Below, one piece after another: positions 1 through 6,409 of a stretch of 13,117 bases of DNA. The stretch's first letter is position 1, and every line of letters starts with the position of its first letter. The DNA is taken from positions 1 through 13,117 of the forward strand of contig JASGCR010000032.1 in the NCBI GenBank assembly GCA_030054015.1, given 5' to 3'. The notes under the pieces are model-generated. The model ran no database searches, was not told the origin of the DNA, and saw only the letters and a program-made list of their open reading frames with translations. A program made the translations under genes and the position numbers. This stretch comes from Candidatus Symbiobacter sp. (GTDB lineage Bacteria; Pseudomonadota; Alphaproteobacteria; Elsterales; Elsteraceae).

Positions 1-23
1 TCGCATTCGCTCGCATAGAGTTT

Positions 24-55
24 CTATCCTCCCCTCCCTACGGGAAGGGGAGGTC
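24..55 (+). repeat. Terminal palindromic arm of a partial structured repeat element
   Basis: This 32-bp C/G-rich arm is identical to the right arm of the full element at 4490-4670 and is itself able to fold (CCTCCCCT pairing with AGGGGAGG). The preceding bases (TTTCTATCC) match the inside edge of the same family, so the rest of this copy lies left of the window. It is followed by a linker containing GACTTAACCAGACTTGCCTTAGG, variants of which recur at 4683, 4939 and, inverted, at 1905 and 13050. Confidence 0.75.
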
Positions 56-80
56 TAAAAGACTTAACCAGACTTGCCTT

Positions 81-125
81 AGGAAGGGGAGGTCAGCATC
101 GGAATTCTTTAGGCAACGGGGTATA
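81..125 (+). repeat. Outer end of repeat element, facing the ABC ATPase gene
   Basis: This end sequence (ending ACGGGGTATA) recurs at 2181-2223 and 4961-5007 and, inverted, at 1857-1893 and 13011-13050. It ends 16 bp before the ATG of the ATPase gene. The TATAAA at 122-127 could serve as a -10 box with only a poor -35 (TCGGAA-like), so an outward promoter is possible but weakly supported. Confidence 0.7.
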
Positions 126-141
126 AACTAATATTAAGGGG

Positions 142-972
142 ATGAAAAACACCGTCATGCACCAACACGAACGACCCGAACCCGCCAACTCCACCGCTCC
201 GGCGATCAAAATCGACCATTTAAACCTGGTCTTTACCGCCAAGGATGGTGCGGTGCACGCTCTGTCGGATATCAACCTGGCGATAGGGCGGAAAAATTTT
301 GTCTCGCTGATTGGGCCATCGGGTTGTGGCAAAACCACTTTGCTGCGGGTGATTGCGGATTTGCAGCGACCGACATCGGGCCAGGTGTTGGTGAACAATA
401 TGTCGCCGCAGGCGGCGCGGGAAGCCCATGCCTATGGCTATGTGTTCCAGGCCCCGGCTTTGTTGCCCTGGCGTACCATTAACCAGAATATTTCTCTGCC
501 GCTCGAAGTCATGGGTTTTGCCAAAGCGGAGCGGCAAAAAAGAATCGCGGAAAATTTGGCCCTGGTGGAACTCCAAGATTTCGGCAAAAAATATCCGTTT
601 CAATTATCGGGCGGGATGCAGCAACGCGCCTCGATTGCGCGGGCCTTGGCCTTTGCCCCTGACCTTTTATTGATGGATGAGCCGTTTGGCGCGTTGGACG
701 AAATTGTCCGCGATAATTTGAATTTGCAATTGCTGCGTTTATGGGCAAAAACCAACAAAACCGTGGTGTTTGTTACCCATTCCATCCCCGAAGCGGTGTT
801 TTTGTCCACCCACATTGTGGTGATGAGTCCGAGGCCGGGGCGGGTGCATGACATTATCGTATCCGACTTGCCGCCAGACCGCGATCTCGACATCCGCGAA
901 AGCGCGGAATTTGCCGAAATCGCCAATCGGGTACGACGTGGCCTGCGCGAGGGGCATTCCTATGGGGCATAA
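142..972 (+). CDS. ABC transporter ATP-binding protein, nitrate/sulfonate/ThiZ-like
   Basis: This cytoplasmic ATPase energises the importer formed with the two permeases and the binding protein downstream. The 276-residue protein has all ABC landmarks: Walker A GPSGCGKT (58-65), Q-loop glutamine at 103, signature LSGGMQQR (155-162), Walker B LLLMDEP (175-181) with E180, D-loop GALD (183-186) and switch histidine H213. Residues 20-270 fit the family that includes SsuB, TauB and ThiZ. AAGGGG lies immediately against ATG 142, which is too close to be an ideal ribosome site. The alternative ATG at 157 (Met6) is 15 nt away, so the start is uncertain by five codons. The gene overlaps the next by 11 bp, indicating translational coupling. 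The substrate cannot be read from the ATPase; preTA downstream suggests a pyrimidine, and a thiamine or riboflavin precursor is an alternative. Confidence 0.93.
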   Translation: MKNTVMHQHERPEPANSTAPAIKIDHLNLVFTAKDGAVHALSDINLAIGRKNFVSLIGPSGCGKTTLLRVIADLQRPTSGQVLVNNMSPQAAREAHAYGYVFQAPALLPWRTINQNISLPLEVMGFAKAERQKRIAENLALVELQDFGKKYPFQLSGGMQQRASIARALAFAPDLLLMDEPFGALDEIVRDNLNLQLLRLWAKTNKTVVFVTHSIPEAVFLSTHIVVMSPRPGRVHDIIVSDLPPDRDLDIRESAEFAEIANRVRRGLREGHSYGA

Positions 973-1840
973 TTCGGCGATCCTTTGGCACAAATTTTGG
1001 CCGCCGGTTTTGGTGGGTTTGCTGCTTGTCCTGGCCTGGTTTGGCGGTGCCATCCTGCTCAACCGCCAATTGGCGCAGGATTACCTCCACAACCAAGGTG
1101 CCACCGCCATCACCCGCACGCAATGGATGGATTTGGCCTTAAATCTTGAGCGACCCAAATTGCCGACCCCCATCCAAATTTATCGTGAATTGGTGCGCTC
1201 GATCTGGGACGAGCCAGTGACCTCGAAACGGAGCCTGGTGTATCATGCTTGGGTGACATTACAAGCCACCGCGGTCGGGGCCTTATTGGGGGTGGGGTTC
1301 GGCATTGGCCTGGCGGTGATCTTGATTTATGTGCGAAGTTTGGGGGCGAGTTTAATGCCCTGGGTCATTGCCTCGCAAACTGTGCCGATTATCGCCCTGG
1401 CCCCGATGATCGTGGTGATATTGAATCAGATGAATGTGACCGGCGTGTGGCCTAAGGCGGTGATTGCCGCTTATTTGTCGTTCTTTCCGGTGACATTGGG
1501 GATGTTTAAGGGGCTTCGGGCGGCGGAGAAATTGCACCTGGATTTGCTGAAAACCTATTCTGCCCATGGGTTACGGGTTTTTTTCAGTTTACGCCTGCCG
1601 GCATCGCTGCCGTTTTTGTTTGCCAGCCTTAAAATCGGGGTGGCGGCGAGTTTGGTCGGCACCGTGGTCGCCGAACTGACCAAAAGCGAAGATGGCGGTT
1701 TGGGGGCGCGTTTATTGGCCGGGTCTTATTACGGGCAAACCGTGCAAATCTGGGCGGCGTTGGTGATGGCCTCGGTCGGGGCGTTGCTGCTGGTCGGGTT
1801 GGTGAGCGGGATAGAACGCATGATGCGGGTGCCGAGTTAG
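962..1840 (+). CDS. ABC transporter permease (first of two)
   Basis: This inner-membrane subunit of the importer is a 292-residue protein of the binding-protein-dependent transport family (BPD_transp_1, SsuC/TauC/ThiX-like). A transmembrane segment lies near residues 14-34, and the permease core runs from about 97 to 287 with several hydrophobic helices. The cytoplasmic EAA-type loop that docks on the ATPase is at about 188-213 (EKLHLDLLKTY then RLPASLPFLF). The start at 962 is chosen because GAGGGG at 949-954 lies 7 nt upstream and because the ATG overlaps the stop of the ATPase gene (ATGGGGCATAA). A longer in-frame reading back to 848 would run deep into the ATPase gene and is unlikely. About 60 residues between the first helix and the core are hydrophilic and probably periplasmic. 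The next operon gene is displaced by the repeat element at 1857-2223. Confidence 0.9.
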   Translation: MGHNSAILWHKFWPPVLVGLLLVLAWFGGAILLNRQLAQDYLHNQGATAITRTQWMDLALNLERPKLPTPIQIYRELVRSIWDEPVTSKRSLVYHAWVTLQATAVGALLGVGFGIGLAVILIYVRSLGASLMPWVIASQTVPIIALAPMIVVILNQMNVTGVWPKAVIAAYLSFFPVTLGMFKGLRAAEKLHLDLLKTYSAHGLRVFFSLRLPASLPFLFASLKIGVAASLVGTVVAELTKSEDGGLGARLLAGSYYGQTVQIWAALVMASVGALLLVGLVSGIERMMRVPS

Positions 1841-1964
1841 CCTTAACCATGGGTAATATACCCTGTGTCCTTGAAAATTCGCCTTTATGACCCCCCCTCC
1901 CTGCTTAGGGAAGGTCTGAACAAGTCGTACTGACCCCCCCTTCCTGCTTAGGAAGGGGGGGAAA

Positions 1965-2057
1965 CCGATCCTTGGCGGGTCGCCGCGTAAGTGAAAGCGG
2001 CGACAACTTTATCTTGCCGCCGCTTTCACTTACGCGGCGGCAGCCGCCTAGGATCGG
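1965..2057 (+). repeat. Long hairpin inside the MITE-like element
   Basis: The core is a perfect 22-bp inverted repeat (1981-2002 and 2018-2039) around a 15-nt loop. It is extended outward by GGCGG/CCGCC (1974-1978, 2044-2048) and CCGATCCT/AGGATCGG (1965-1972, 2050-2057). No T-run follows, so it does not look like a classical terminator. Confidence 0.85.
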
Positions 2058-2059
2058 TC

Positions 2060-2117
2060 GGGGGGGTTGGTGATGGTAAAAATCTGATCAGAATCAATAT
2101 CTTGCACCAACCCCCCC
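2060..2117 (+). repeat. Second hairpin inside the MITE-like element
   Basis: GGGGGGGTTGGTG (2060-2072) pairs perfectly with CACCAACCCCCCC (2105-2117). The loop contains the short palindrome TCTGATCAGA. Its counterpart in the homologous inverted element is the hairpin at 4560-4605. Confidence 0.8.
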
Positions 2118-2118
2118 A

Positions 2119-2160
2119 AGAAAAGCTAAGAATTTTTTAGCAAAAAATTCAAGCTTTTCT
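2119..2160 (+). repeat. Third hairpin inside the MITE-like element
   Basis: AGAAAAGCT (2119-2127) pairs with AGCTTTTCT (2152-2160), and AATTTTTT (2131-2138) pairs with AAAAAATT (2142-2149) inside it. The homologous hairpin at 4521-4560 has C and G swapped at the paired position (AACCT/AGGTT), a compensatory change. Confidence 0.8.
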
Positions 2161-2222
2161 ATCCCCCCCTTCCTAAGCAGGAAGGGGGGGTCATAATCGG
2201 AATCCTTTAGGAAACGGGGTAT

Positions 2223-3221
2223 ATGATGCCAACAAAAAACGCCGGAAAAAATCTTGCCCTAACCCTCATCGCCCTGGCAGTGGCGGCCCTGGGCGCGGGG
2301 GTTAGTCTGGTTAAACTGGCGCAGTATGGGCAAAGCGACGATGCCGCTCAGATGCCCGCCCCCGATTTTATCCCGAATTTAACCCTGATCTTATTGGTGT
2401 GGGGACTGGCCTGGATCGGCTTGGTGCGGGTGGTCGCCTATTGGACGCACCAGCCCAGTAAACTGATAAAAATTCGTTGGTTGGCGCCGCTGATTTTTGG
2501 CGTAACCATCCTGTTTCTGTGGCAAAGCCTGACCACGCTTTATGCCGTGCCGGGCGTGATCTTACCGCCGCCATCGGCGATTGCCCTGCGTCTTGCCCAT
2601 AATTTTCCCGATATGGTGGCGGATCTCATGCAAACCATACGGGCGATAGGTTTTGGCTATGGGGTGGGCTGTGTGGTGGCGGTGGCAATGGCGGTGGCGA
2701 TGGATCGGCTGCCGTTTTTGGAGCGCGGGTTATTGCCTTATGGCACGTTGGTGTCGGCTTTGCCGATTGTGGGCATTGCGCCGATTATGGTGATGTGGTT
2801 TGGCTTTGATTGGCCGTCAAAGGCGGCGGTGGTCATCATCATGGTGTTTTTCCCGATGTTGGTGAATATGAGTGCCGGCCTCAAAGCCACGAGTTCGATC
2901 GAAAATGATTTGCTCAAAACCTATGGCGCGGGCTATTGGACGACCCTGGTGCGGTTGCGTTTGCCGGCCAGCCTGCCCTTTATGTTTAACGGGTTAAAAA
3001 TCAGTGCCAGTTTGGCCTTGATCGGGGCGATTGTGGCGGAATTTTTTGGCACCCCGATTGTCGGTATGGGTTTTCGCATTAATTCCGAGGTTGGGCGCAT
3101 GAATATTGATTATGTGTGGGCAACAATATTGGTTGCATCTTGCTTAGGTTCCTGTCATGTATTTATGCTAAACATTATTGAAAAACACATGACATTCTGG
3201 CATAGTTCTATGCGCGAATAG
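2223..3221 (+). CDS. ABC transporter permease (second of two)
   Basis: This is the partner inner-membrane permease of the importer, 332 residues. It is longer than typical relatives because of an N-terminal extension of about 80 residues carrying two likely membrane helices (about 10-30 and 52-73). The BPD_transp_1 core follows from about residue 135, with the EAA-type ATPase-docking loop at about 226-250 (ENDLLKTYGAGYW then RLRLPASLPF). The C-terminus ends in a WH motif common in this family (FWHSSMRE). ATG 2223 and ATG 2226 are adjacent, and the first overlaps the end of the repeat element. The only ribosome-site candidate is the GGGG of the element end (ACGGGG), so initiation is probably weak or coupled to upstream translation. 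The last 30 or so codons look more AT-rich than the rest, without disrupting the frame. Confidence 0.88.
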   Translation: MMPTKNAGKNLALTLIALAVAALGAGVSLVKLAQYGQSDDAAQMPAPDFIPNLTLILLVWGLAWIGLVRVVAYWTHQPSKLIKIRWLAPLIFGVTILFLWQSLTTLYAVPGVILPPPSAIALRLAHNFPDMVADLMQTIRAIGFGYGVGCVVAVAMAVAMDRLPFLERGLLPYGTLVSALPIVGIAPIMVMWFGFDWPSKAAVVIIMVFFPMLVNMSAGLKATSSIENDLLKTYGAGYWTTLVRLRLPASLPFMFNGLKISASLALIGAIVAEFFGTPIVGMGFRINSEVGRMNIDYVWATILVASCLGSCHVFMLNIIEKHMTFWHSSMRE

Positions 3222-3279
3222 ATCAGCCTTAGGTGAACGCGTGGAATTTTTCAAACTTGCAACGGGAGTTGAGAGGAAC

Positions 3280-4302
3280 ATGACACATAAATTTTGGGCG
3301 AAGTCGCCAAAAAAACTGGTACTGAGCTTGGTGCTGGGATACGGCTTGGCCGCGTCCGCGGCTTTTGCCGCCGATGCCGTGACCCTGCAATTAAAATGGG
3401 TCACCCAGGCGCAATTTGCGGGCTATTATGTTGCCAAGGATAAAGGCTTTTACAAAGCCATGAATCTTGATGTGACGGTAAAACCCGGCGGGCCGGACAT
3501 TGCGCCGCCGCAAGTGATTGCCGGGGGCGGTGCCGATGTGGTGGTCGATTGGATGCCATCGGCTTTGGCGACGCGGGAAAAAGGGGTGCCCTTGGTGAAT
3601 ATCGCCCAACCATTTAAGCGTTCGGGCATGATGCTCACCTGCCGCGCCGAAACCGGCATTAAAACCGAAGCCGATTTCAAAGACCGCACCCTGGGCGTGT
3701 GGTTTTACGGCAATGAATATCCGTTTCTGGCCTGGATGAAAAAACTTAACCTTAAAACCGACGGCTCACCCGGCGGCGTCAAAGTGTTAAAACAGGGCTT
3801 TAACGTCGATCCTCTGTTGCAAAAACAAGCCGACTGTATTTCGACCATGACCTATAATGAATATTATCAGGTCATCGAAGCCGGCATGAAACCCGAACAA
3901 TTGGTGGTGTTCAAATATACCGAAAAGGGTGTCGCCACTATGGAAGACGGGTTGTATGTGTTGGAAAAGAACCTCCAAGACCCCAAATTCGTCGATAAAA
4001 TGGCGCGTTTCGTTGCCGCATCGATGCAGGGTTGGGCCTATGCGCGGAAACATCCGGACGAAGCCGTGAAAATCGTGCTGGCTAATGACAGTTCGGGGGC
4101 GCAAACCGCCGGCCATCAAACCACCATGATGACCGAGGTGAACAAACTCACCGAAGGGTCAAACGGCAAATTGGACAAAGCTGATTATGACCGCACCGTC
4201 AAGATTTTGATGGGCGGCGGTTCCGATCCGGTGATCTCCAAGCAACCGGTCGGCGCAACCACCAATGTCGTCATCGACAAGGCGTTGAAATTGATGAAGT
4301 GA
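3280..4302 (+). CDS. Periplasmic substrate-binding protein, NMT1/ThiY-like
   Basis: This is the secreted receptor that delivers substrate to the importer, 340 residues. A clear signal peptide is present: KSPKK, a hydrophobic stretch at 12-29, and a likely cut after AFA (28-30). The mature protein begins with an NMT1/THI5-like pattern (LQLKWVTQAQFAGYYVAKDK, 36-55), followed by PGGPD and GGGADVVVDW segments that line the pocket in ThiY-type pyrimidine-binding proteins. ATG 3280 is chosen because GAGAGGA lies just upstream and it gives a proper signal peptide. GTG 3241 in the same frame, 13 codons earlier, is less likely. The adjacent preTA genes suggest a uracil, thymine or related pyrimidine ligand; HMP or riboflavin cannot be excluded. 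The hairpin region 4303-4413 follows the stop directly. Confidence 0.88.
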   Translation: MTHKFWAKSPKKLVLSLVLGYGLAASAAFAADAVTLQLKWVTQAQFAGYYVAKDKGFYKAMNLDVTVKPGGPDIAPPQVIAGGGADVVVDWMPSALATREKGVPLVNIAQPFKRSGMMLTCRAETGIKTEADFKDRTLGVWFYGNEYPFLAWMKKLNLKTDGSPGGVKVLKQGFNVDPLLQKQADCISTMTYNEYYQVIEAGMKPEQLVVFKYTEKGVATMEDGLYVLEKNLQDPKFVDKMARFVAASMQGWAYARKHPDEAVKIVLANDSSGAQTAGHQTTMMTEVNKLTEGSNGKLDKADYDRTVKILMGGGSDPVISKQPVGATTNVVIDKALKLMK

Positions 4303-4413
4303 CACGTGCGACGTGCTGCGTCATTACCCGCAGGCGTATTGTGGAAATAATACTCCTGGGGGATTACCCGACTCACATTATCCGTAAACGGATAATGTGG
4401 CGGGTAATGACGC
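4303..4413 (+). repeat. Hairpin-rich element after the binding-protein gene
   Basis: Perfect 14-bp inverted arms GCGTCATTACCCGC (4318-4331) and GCGGGTAATGACGC (4400-4413) enclose a hairpin with 12-bp arms (4374-4399, CACATTATCCGT and its complement). A small GTATT/AATAC stem is also present. A short CACGT/ACGTG stem at 4303-4315 abuts the stop codon. There is no T-run, so it is better viewed as a REP-like element than an intrinsic terminator. It may still protect the mRNA 3' end. Confidence 0.7.
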
Positions 4414-4437
4414 TCCTTCCTTAGGGACACTCTTAGG

Positions 4438-4475
4438 ACTTGTTCAGAGCTTCCCTAAGGAAACGCTGAACAAGT
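4438..4475 (+). repeat. Linker hairpin between repeat elements
   Basis: ACTTGTTCAG (4438-4447) pairs with CTGAACAAGT (4466-4475), and TTCC/GGAA pairs within the loop. The motif is a doubled version of the linker found next to each element (variants of ACTTATTCAGAC and CCTTAGGGAA). Confidence 0.65.
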
Positions 4476-4489
4476 GCGGCAAATAATTC

Positions 4490-4670
4490 TGACCTCCCCT
4501 TCCCGTAGGGAGGGGAGGATAGAAAACCTTAGCGAGCCGAAGGCGAGCTTTAGGTTTTCTTGGTGGGGTTGGTGCTTAGAATCATTAAAAGCCCAACCCC
4601 ACCAAGTCTCGCTAAGCTGCTTCGCAGCTAAGCTCGACTATCCTCCCCTCCCTACGGGAAGGGGAGGTCA
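4490..4670 (-). repeat. Second full copy of the structured repeat element, inverted
   Basis: Perfect 33-bp inverted arms (4490-4522 and 4638-4670) are each self-palindromic. They enclose three hairpins: 4521-4560 (AGAAAACCT/AGGTTTTCT), 4560-4605 (13-bp TTGGTGGGGTTGG stem) and 4611-4633. Read on the - strand, it aligns with the inner part of 1931-2193: CACCAACCCC, then CCAAGAAAA, then TTTTCTATCC. It is therefore the same family in opposite orientation. The primary sequence differs while pairing is kept. Confidence 0.78.
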
Positions 4671-4733
4671 TCATTGCTTCTCGACTTAATCAGACCTTCC
4701 TTAGGGAAACTCCGAACAAGTCTCTAACCTCCT

Positions 4734-4930
4734 CCTCCATTCCCGCCGCGCCTGCTTAGGCGCGGCTGGGAACCCAGACGGGGGGCGCGGGGGGCGTAAG
4801 CCCCTCGCATAAAATTCCGTATTTGCTAAGGAATTAACAAAAACGGATGATTTGTAAGGGGGGCTTACGCCCCCCTTTAACCCCCCGTCTGGGTTCCCAG
4901 CCGCACATAAATGTGCGGCGGGAATGGAGG
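4734..4930 (+). repeat. Nested inverted-repeat element of a different type
   Basis: Three nested perfect inverted repeats are present: 16 bp (4734-4749 and 4915-4930), 24 bp (4762-4785 and 4881-4904) and 16 bp (4789-4804 and 4860-4875). Between the outer and middle arms, each side carries its own small hairpin with a different sequence (GCGCCT/AGGCGC on the left, GCACAT/ATGTGC on the right). The centre (4805-4859) is AT-rich and non-coding. The whole can fold as a cross-shaped structure. Confidence 0.75.
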
Positions 4931-4960
4931 GAACTTTTGGACTTATTCAGACTTTCCTTA

Positions 4961-5007
4961 GGGAAGGGGAGGTCATACAGCGGAATTCATTTGGAAACAG
5001 AGTAAAA
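4961..5007 (+). repeat. Outer end of repeat element upstream of preT
   Basis: A diverged copy of the element end seen at 81-125 and 2181-2223 (GGAATTCATTTGGAAACAG). It stops about 26 bp before the preT start. No matching left end was identified in 4303-4490, so the gap 4303-5032 is a composite of several elements rather than one clean insertion. Confidence 0.65.
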
Positions 5008-5032
5008 TAAACTAACTTAAAGGGAGAAAAAA

Positions 5033-6397
5033 ATGACCGAAAAAAATCCAAACCTACACGGGCAATGGCTCGATGCCCAAAAATATGCGGAAAATTTTGG
5101 CGATTTGCACCCGCCACTGACGCCGCATCAGGCCTTTGTCGAGGCGGATCGCTGTTATTATTGTGCCGACGCGCCGTGCCAGACCGCATGTCCCACTGGC
5201 ATCGACATACCGGCCTTTATCCGCGAGATCATGGCCGATAACCCGCTGGGGGCGGCGCAAACCATCTATAACAGCAATATTTTGGGCGGAGCCTGCGCCC
5301 GCGTCTGCCCGACCGAGACTTTGTGCGAACAGGCCTGTGTCCGCGAATTTGCCGAGGGCAAGCCGGTCAAAATTGGCGCCTTACAACGTTATGCCACCGA
5401 TGTGGCGATGGATGCCAAATACCAACCCTTTAAGCGCACGGCAAAAACCGGCAAAAGAATCGCCGTGGTCGGCGGCGGGCCAGCCGGCCTGGCCTGTGCG
5501 CATGGCTTGGCGGTGCAGGGCCACGAGGTGACGATCTATGAATCCCGCGACAAACTCGGCGGATTGAATGAATATGGCATCGCCGCCTATAAAGTCCCCG
5601 ATAATTTCGCCCAAACCGAAGTCGATTTTGTCCTGTCCATTGGCGGCATCACCACCAAAACCGGCCAGGCTTTGGGACGCGATGTTTTCTTGCCGCATTT
5701 GCTCCGCGATTATGACGCGGTGTTTTTGGCCATTGGTTTGGCGGGAGTGAATCAACTCGGTTTTGCCCATTCCGACAAATTGGGCGGCATAGAAGATGCG
5801 GTTAGCTTTATCGCCAAATTGCGTCAAGCCAAAGACCTGGCGCAAGTGCCGGTCGGCAAAAATGTCGTGGTGGTGGGCGGCGGCATGACCGCAATAGACG
5901 CGGCGGTACAAAGCAAATTATTGGGCGCGGCTGCGGTGACTTTGGTCTATCGCCGCGACCAAGACGATATGAAAGCCAGCCCATACGAGCAAGAATTGGC
6001 GCAAACCCATGGCGTAACCTTGCGCTGCAACGCCGTGCCGGTGGCCCTGTACGGCAATAAGGACTGGGTCACCTCGGTCGAATGCGCCGAGACCGAAAGC
6101 AGAAATGGCAAATTTTTGACCACGGATCGCCGCTTCACCCTCGCAGCCGATATGGTTTTGACCGCCATTGGCCAGGTGTTTGTTCCCGCCCCCGTCGCCG
6201 CCCAAAATGATGCCGCCAAAATGCAATTATTGGTCGGCGAGCACGGGCGGATCGTGGTTGACGACTCCTACCACACACGCGTGGAAAAACTTTGGGCAGG
6301 CGGCGATTGCGTGGAACGCGGTCAGGATTTAACCGTCGCGGCGGTTGAGGCCGGCAAAATCGCCGCCGCCTCGATCCATCATTCATTTTCTCGATAA
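5033..6397 (+). CDS. preT: NAD-dependent dihydropyrimidine dehydrogenase subunit PreT
   Basis: This cytoplasmic electron-transfer subunit oxidises NADH and passes electrons to PreA for reduction of uracil or thymine to the 5,6-dihydro form. The 454-residue protein starts with a GltD-like iron-sulfur domain. Two cysteine sets (C41, C44, C49, C53 and C88, C92, C98, C102) can hold two [4Fe-4S] clusters. An FAD-binding motif GGGPAG (147-152) and a second nucleotide-binding motif VVGGGMTAIDA (280-290) for NAD(P)H follow. The C-terminal FAD contact AGGDCVERGQDLTVAAVEAG spans 422-441. It is somewhat longer than the E. coli subunit as I recall it. ATG 5033 has AAGGGAG at 5020-5026, spaced 6 nt. preA follows after 12 bp, so the two are co-transcribed. 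A general glutamate-synthase-like small subunit is the main alternative, but the preA partner argues against it. Confidence 0.93.
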   Translation: MTEKNPNLHGQWLDAQKYAENFGDLHPPLTPHQAFVEADRCYYCADAPCQTACPTGIDIPAFIREIMADNPLGAAQTIYNSNILGGACARVCPTETLCEQACVREFAEGKPVKIGALQRYATDVAMDAKYQPFKRTAKTGKRIAVVGGGPAGLACAHGLAVQGHEVTIYESRDKLGGLNEYGIAAYKVPDNFAQTEVDFVLSIGGITTKTGQALGRDVFLPHLLRDYDAVFLAIGLAGVNQLGFAHSDKLGGIEDAVSFIAKLRQAKDLAQVPVGKNVVVVGGGMTAIDAAVQSKLLGAAAVTLVYRRDQDDMKASPYEQELAQTHGVTLRCNAVPVALYGNKDWVTSVECAETESRNGKFLTTDRRFTLAADMVLTAIGQVFVPAPVAAQNDAAKMQLLVGEHGRIVVDDSYHTRVEKLWAGGDCVERGQDLTVAAVEAGKIAAASIHHSFSR

Positions 6398-6409
6398 AGG
6401 AAAAGTTCT

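Larger units (their letters stand above)
1857..2223 (+). mobile_element. MITE-like element with terminal inverted repeats and three internal hairpins
   Basis: This roughly 365-bp non-coding element separates two permease genes of one operon. The ends are inverted: TATACCCTGTGTCC on the left and, read on the other strand, TATACCCCGTTTCC on the right. Both abut TA, so a TA target duplication as made by IS630/Tc1-mariner-type transposases is possible, though no transposase is present. Inside are perfect 31-bp inverted arms (1931-1961 and 2163-2193), each also self-palindromic. Between them are three hairpins: 1965-2057, 2060-2117 and 2119-2160. The right end runs into the ATG of the second permease. 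It may supply or disturb expression of the downstream genes; this cannot be read from the sequence. Confidence 0.75.

Noticed and set aside
848..961. Longer N-terminus for the first permease
   Set aside because: It would overlap the ATPase gene by more than 120 bp; ATG 962 has a good ribosome site and the usual overlapping-stop arrangement.
4474..4689. Open frame of 71 codons across the inverted repeat element
   Set aside because: It lies entirely in palindromic repeat DNA, has no ribosome site, and its sequence is dictated by the repeats.
5381..5911. Open frame of 176 codons antisense to preT
   Set aside because: A shadow of preT, which has complete cofactor motifs and a ribosome site.
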